Notes under the pieces: model-generated
What the model saw: the letters and a program-made list of their open reading frames with translations, nothing else
Told to the model about the DNA's origin: nothing
Databases searched by the model: none
Translations under genes and position numbers: made by a program
Source: JAYXXU01 sp049301135
GTDB taxonomy: Bacteria; Pseudomonadota; Gammaproteobacteria; Pseudomonadales; Moraxellaceae
Length of the DNA: 7,594 bases
Assembly: GCA_049301135.1 (NCBI GenBank)
Contig: JBAQKP010000139.1
Coordinates: 1 to 7,594, forward strand
Reading direction: 5' to 3'
In this document: positions 6,126 through 7,594 of the stretch, piece by piece
Numbering within the stretch: position 1 is the first letter of the stretch
How the letters are laid out: each line of letters starts with the position of its first letter

Positions 6126-7419
6126 AGCGTGTTGCCTGTGCTGAATCACGAAATTTTTGCGCAATCTCTGTTGATCTCTTTGCAACCACAACTAAGGCAC
6201 TCTCTACTTGAGACACAGAGCTATTCACCTCAGACACTGACCGGACTAGTTGCTCACTCGTTGTAATTGCTTTATTTAAGATGCTGTCGCACCCATTTAA
6301 ATAGCGCTCGTGACTTTGTTCGTAACCATCATACTGCTGGCTAATCACCGAGAGCACCTGATGTGATTTTCTTGCTGTGTCAATTAACTGTTCAGTGGTT
6401 TGGCTTAAGACTTGTGCAGACTGTTGAATTTTTAAATTGTAGTCTTGCGTACTTTCTGTAAGCCCGCCCAACTTGTCGGTTATCGTGACTAGGCTGTGAG
6501 CAACTTGAACAGTGCTTTGTTCTAAATGTGAATTGCTATCATGCATTTTTTGCTGAATATTAGCCGTCTGCGTCGAAAAATCCTCGCATGATTGCGAAAG
6601 CTTTTGAACTGCTTGATTGGTTTTCTGGCTAATACTGACGAAGTCGAGCGTACTAATCTGAGCATGCGTTTTTTGGCTCAGTTCGGCTAGACCTGCATAG
6701 GCTTCGGTGTGTAGATTCAGCTGCTGCTGCATTAAGTTTGCAACCATCTGCGAGATCTGGGCTATTGAATTTTGCGTCGCAAGTGTAATTTGTTCATGTG
6801 CAATTTTAATGGCTTGTGAGTTTTCGGCTATGGCGTTTTGATGAGCCTGCTGCATTTTTTGCACAGTTTCAGCATGTAACTCTAACTGTTGCTGACGCAA
6901 GTCTTCATTCAGTCTTTTTAGTTGGTCAGCAAAGCCGACGACTTCAAGACGCAACTCTCCTAGACTGGCAACCAGCTCTCGACGCTTTTGGGTATCATCT
7001 GTTTCATCGGACTGAGTATCGTCTAGTTTGGCAATAACAATTAGCCTGCCAACCAAACCAAAGCAGGTTGCAATTAGACCAATTGCAAACTGTGAAAAAA
7101 CCGATTTTAGATTTTCTAACTTGAAATCGCCAGATGAACCAAAGTGAACATACGAAGAAACAGCTAGTGAAATAATCGTGAGTCCAAAGCCCAAATAATA
7201 GATACTGTCGGCATCATTTTGGGTATTAAGATGCTGGCGCGAATTAATCCATACTCCATAGCCAATCACCACACCCAAAACTAAAATCGCCAGAACCAAA
7301 TTTGGCAGATTAAAGTAAATAGAGGCTGTGGTTAAACCCGCAGAGATAAGCCCTGTCAACTTAAAAGCAGCAGGTAAGCCTTTTGCTGCTGTGGCTGTAT
7401 CACTTGTATCACCCATCAT
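6124..7419 (-). CDS. MotA/TolQ/ExbB-like membrane protein with a long cytoplasmic coiled-coil tail (ZorA-like architecture)
   Basis: A 431-residue protein. Four membrane helices are visible: about 20-37, 40-58, 72-91 and 107-130. The third (YYLGFGLTIISLA, Thr81) resembles the GLLGT helix of ExbB/TolQ/MotA, and the fourth (IGLIATCFGLVGR, Thr118) resembles the ALIATALGLAVAIP helix; in those proteins these two helices line the ion path. From 131 to the end there is no proline at all, and the stretch is Gln/Ser/Thr/Ala-rich with hydrophobic spacing of a coiled coil. QQQLxLHxE recurs at 176-184 and 231-239. The long tail after the last helix is the layout of ZorA. It should assemble as a pentamer around two copies of the ExbD-like neighbour. 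ATG 7419 is preceded by AGGA; a second ATG follows at once. It begins 6 bases after the upstream gene's stop. Confidence 0.72.
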   Translation of the reverse strand: MMGDTSDTATAAKGLPAAFKLTGLISAGLTTASIYFNLPNLVLAILVLGVVIGYGVWINSRQHLNTQNDADSIYYLGFGLTIISLAVSSYVHFGSSGDFKLENLKSVFSQFAIGLIATCFGLVGRLIVIAKLDDTQSDETDDTQKRRELVASLGELRLEVVGFADQLKRLNEDLRQQQLELHAETVQKMQQAHQNAIAENSQAIKIAHEQITLATQNSIAQISQMVANLMQQQLNLHTEAYAGLAELSQKTHAQISTLDFVSISQKTNQAVQKLSQSCEDFSTQTANIQQKMHDSNSHLEQSTVQVAHSLVTITDKLGGLTESTQDYNLKIQQSAQVLSQTTEQLIDTARKSHQVLSVISQQYDGYEQSHERYLNGCDSILNKAITTSEQLVRSVSEVNSSVSQVESALVVVAKRSTEIAQKFRDSAQATR

Positions 7420-7425
7420 CGAATC

Positions 7426-7594
7426 CTACGGTTGCTCTATTGATGTATTTGAAGTGTTGGCGACTGTGGTACCATATGCACCTGGTAGATCCAACATGGA
7501 TATACCTATTTGTGCCTGATCGGTTTTTTCCATATTTCCAAAAAACCAGTTCCAAAATGTAGCGCGGCATTTGGCTTCAAGCTCACTGATACCC
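7426..7594 (-). CDS. C-terminal 55 codons of an unrecognised upstream gene of the same operon
   Basis: The minus strand is open from the window edge to TAG at 7426-7428 in one frame. The visible end reads GISELEAKCRATFWNWFFGN, then a Gly/Ile/Leu stretch ending MLDLPGAYG, then a Thr/Asn/Ser-rich, probably unstructured tail ending IEQP. The aromatic FWNWFFG segment is too short for a membrane span. I do not recognise the family. Its stop is 6 bases before ATG 7419, and the AGGA of the ExbB-like gene overlaps this stop, so it is very likely the gene directly upstream in the operon and possibly the effector or sensor of the system. Most of it lies beyond the window. Confidence 0.55.
   Translation of the reverse strand, partial: GISELEAKCRATFWNWFFGNMEKTDQAQIGISMLDLPGAYGTTVANTSNTSIEQP

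Noticed and set aside
6124..7419. Methyl-accepting chemotaxis protein
   Set aside because: The long Gln/Ser/Thr-rich coiled coil is suggestive, but the conserved MCP hairpin tip is missing and the membrane part is of ExbB/TolQ type.
5506..7419. Tol-Pal, Ton or flagellar motAB locus
   Set aside because: No tolA, tolB, pal, tonB or flagellar gene is adjacent, and the long tail after the last helix does not occur in TolQ or ExbB.
5011..7594. Calling the operon a canonical Zorya system
   Set aside because: The pore helices and long tail fit ZorA/ZorB in outline, but the B subunit shows no OmpA domain and no ZorC, ZorD or ZorE-like gene is visible.
7426..7594. GTPase motif in MLDLPG of the partial gene
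   Set aside because: It lies about 20 residues from the C-terminus, next to a disordered tail, so it cannot be the G3 motif of a GTPase domain.

Overview
The window looks like a piece of a gammaproteobacterial chromosome, most likely from the Moraxellaceae (an Acinetobacter relative). This is inferred from protein resemblance: the flavin monooxygenase closely matches AlmA of alkane-degrading Acinetobacter, and the HemJ-type protein matches the Acinetobacter form. Hand counts on single 60-base lines give about 52-63% GC in the left two thirds, high for classical Acinetobacter, so the genus is not certain.

Left part (1-4950), ordinary chromosomal genes. It opens with the tail of an AT-richer gene whose conserved C-terminus appears to be cut by an in-frame TGA. 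Then come hemJ (membrane protoporphyrinogen oxidase) and a yigZ/IMPACT-family gene on the plus strand. A compact minus-strand trio follows: a small membrane protein, a DUF3565 protein and a Rid-family deaminase whose end overlaps the end of yigZ. Divergent from this trio, across a short AT-rich spacer with a TTGAC-N4-GTCAA palindrome, lies an almA-like monooxygenase with its own strong rho-independent terminator. A NUDIX hydrolase and a small four-cysteine protein follow on the minus strand.

Right part (5011-7594), a tightly packed minus-strand operon of lower GC (about 35-42% in the lines counted), cut by the window edge. In transcription order it has: the last 55 codons of an unrecognised gene; a four-helix membrane protein with MotA/TolQ/ExbB-like pore helices and a proline-free, about 300-residue helical tail; a MotB/ExbD/TolR-like single-helix protein with the key membrane aspartate but no visible OmpA domain; and a protein with one transmembrane helix near its C-terminus and an acidic, disordered linker. 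The second and third are best read as the two halves of an ion-driven stator or rotary motor. The architecture recalls ZorA/ZorB of the Zorya anti-phage systems, but the companion genes seen here are not the known Zorya effectors. This operon is the best candidate for an undescribed system; a defence role is inference only.
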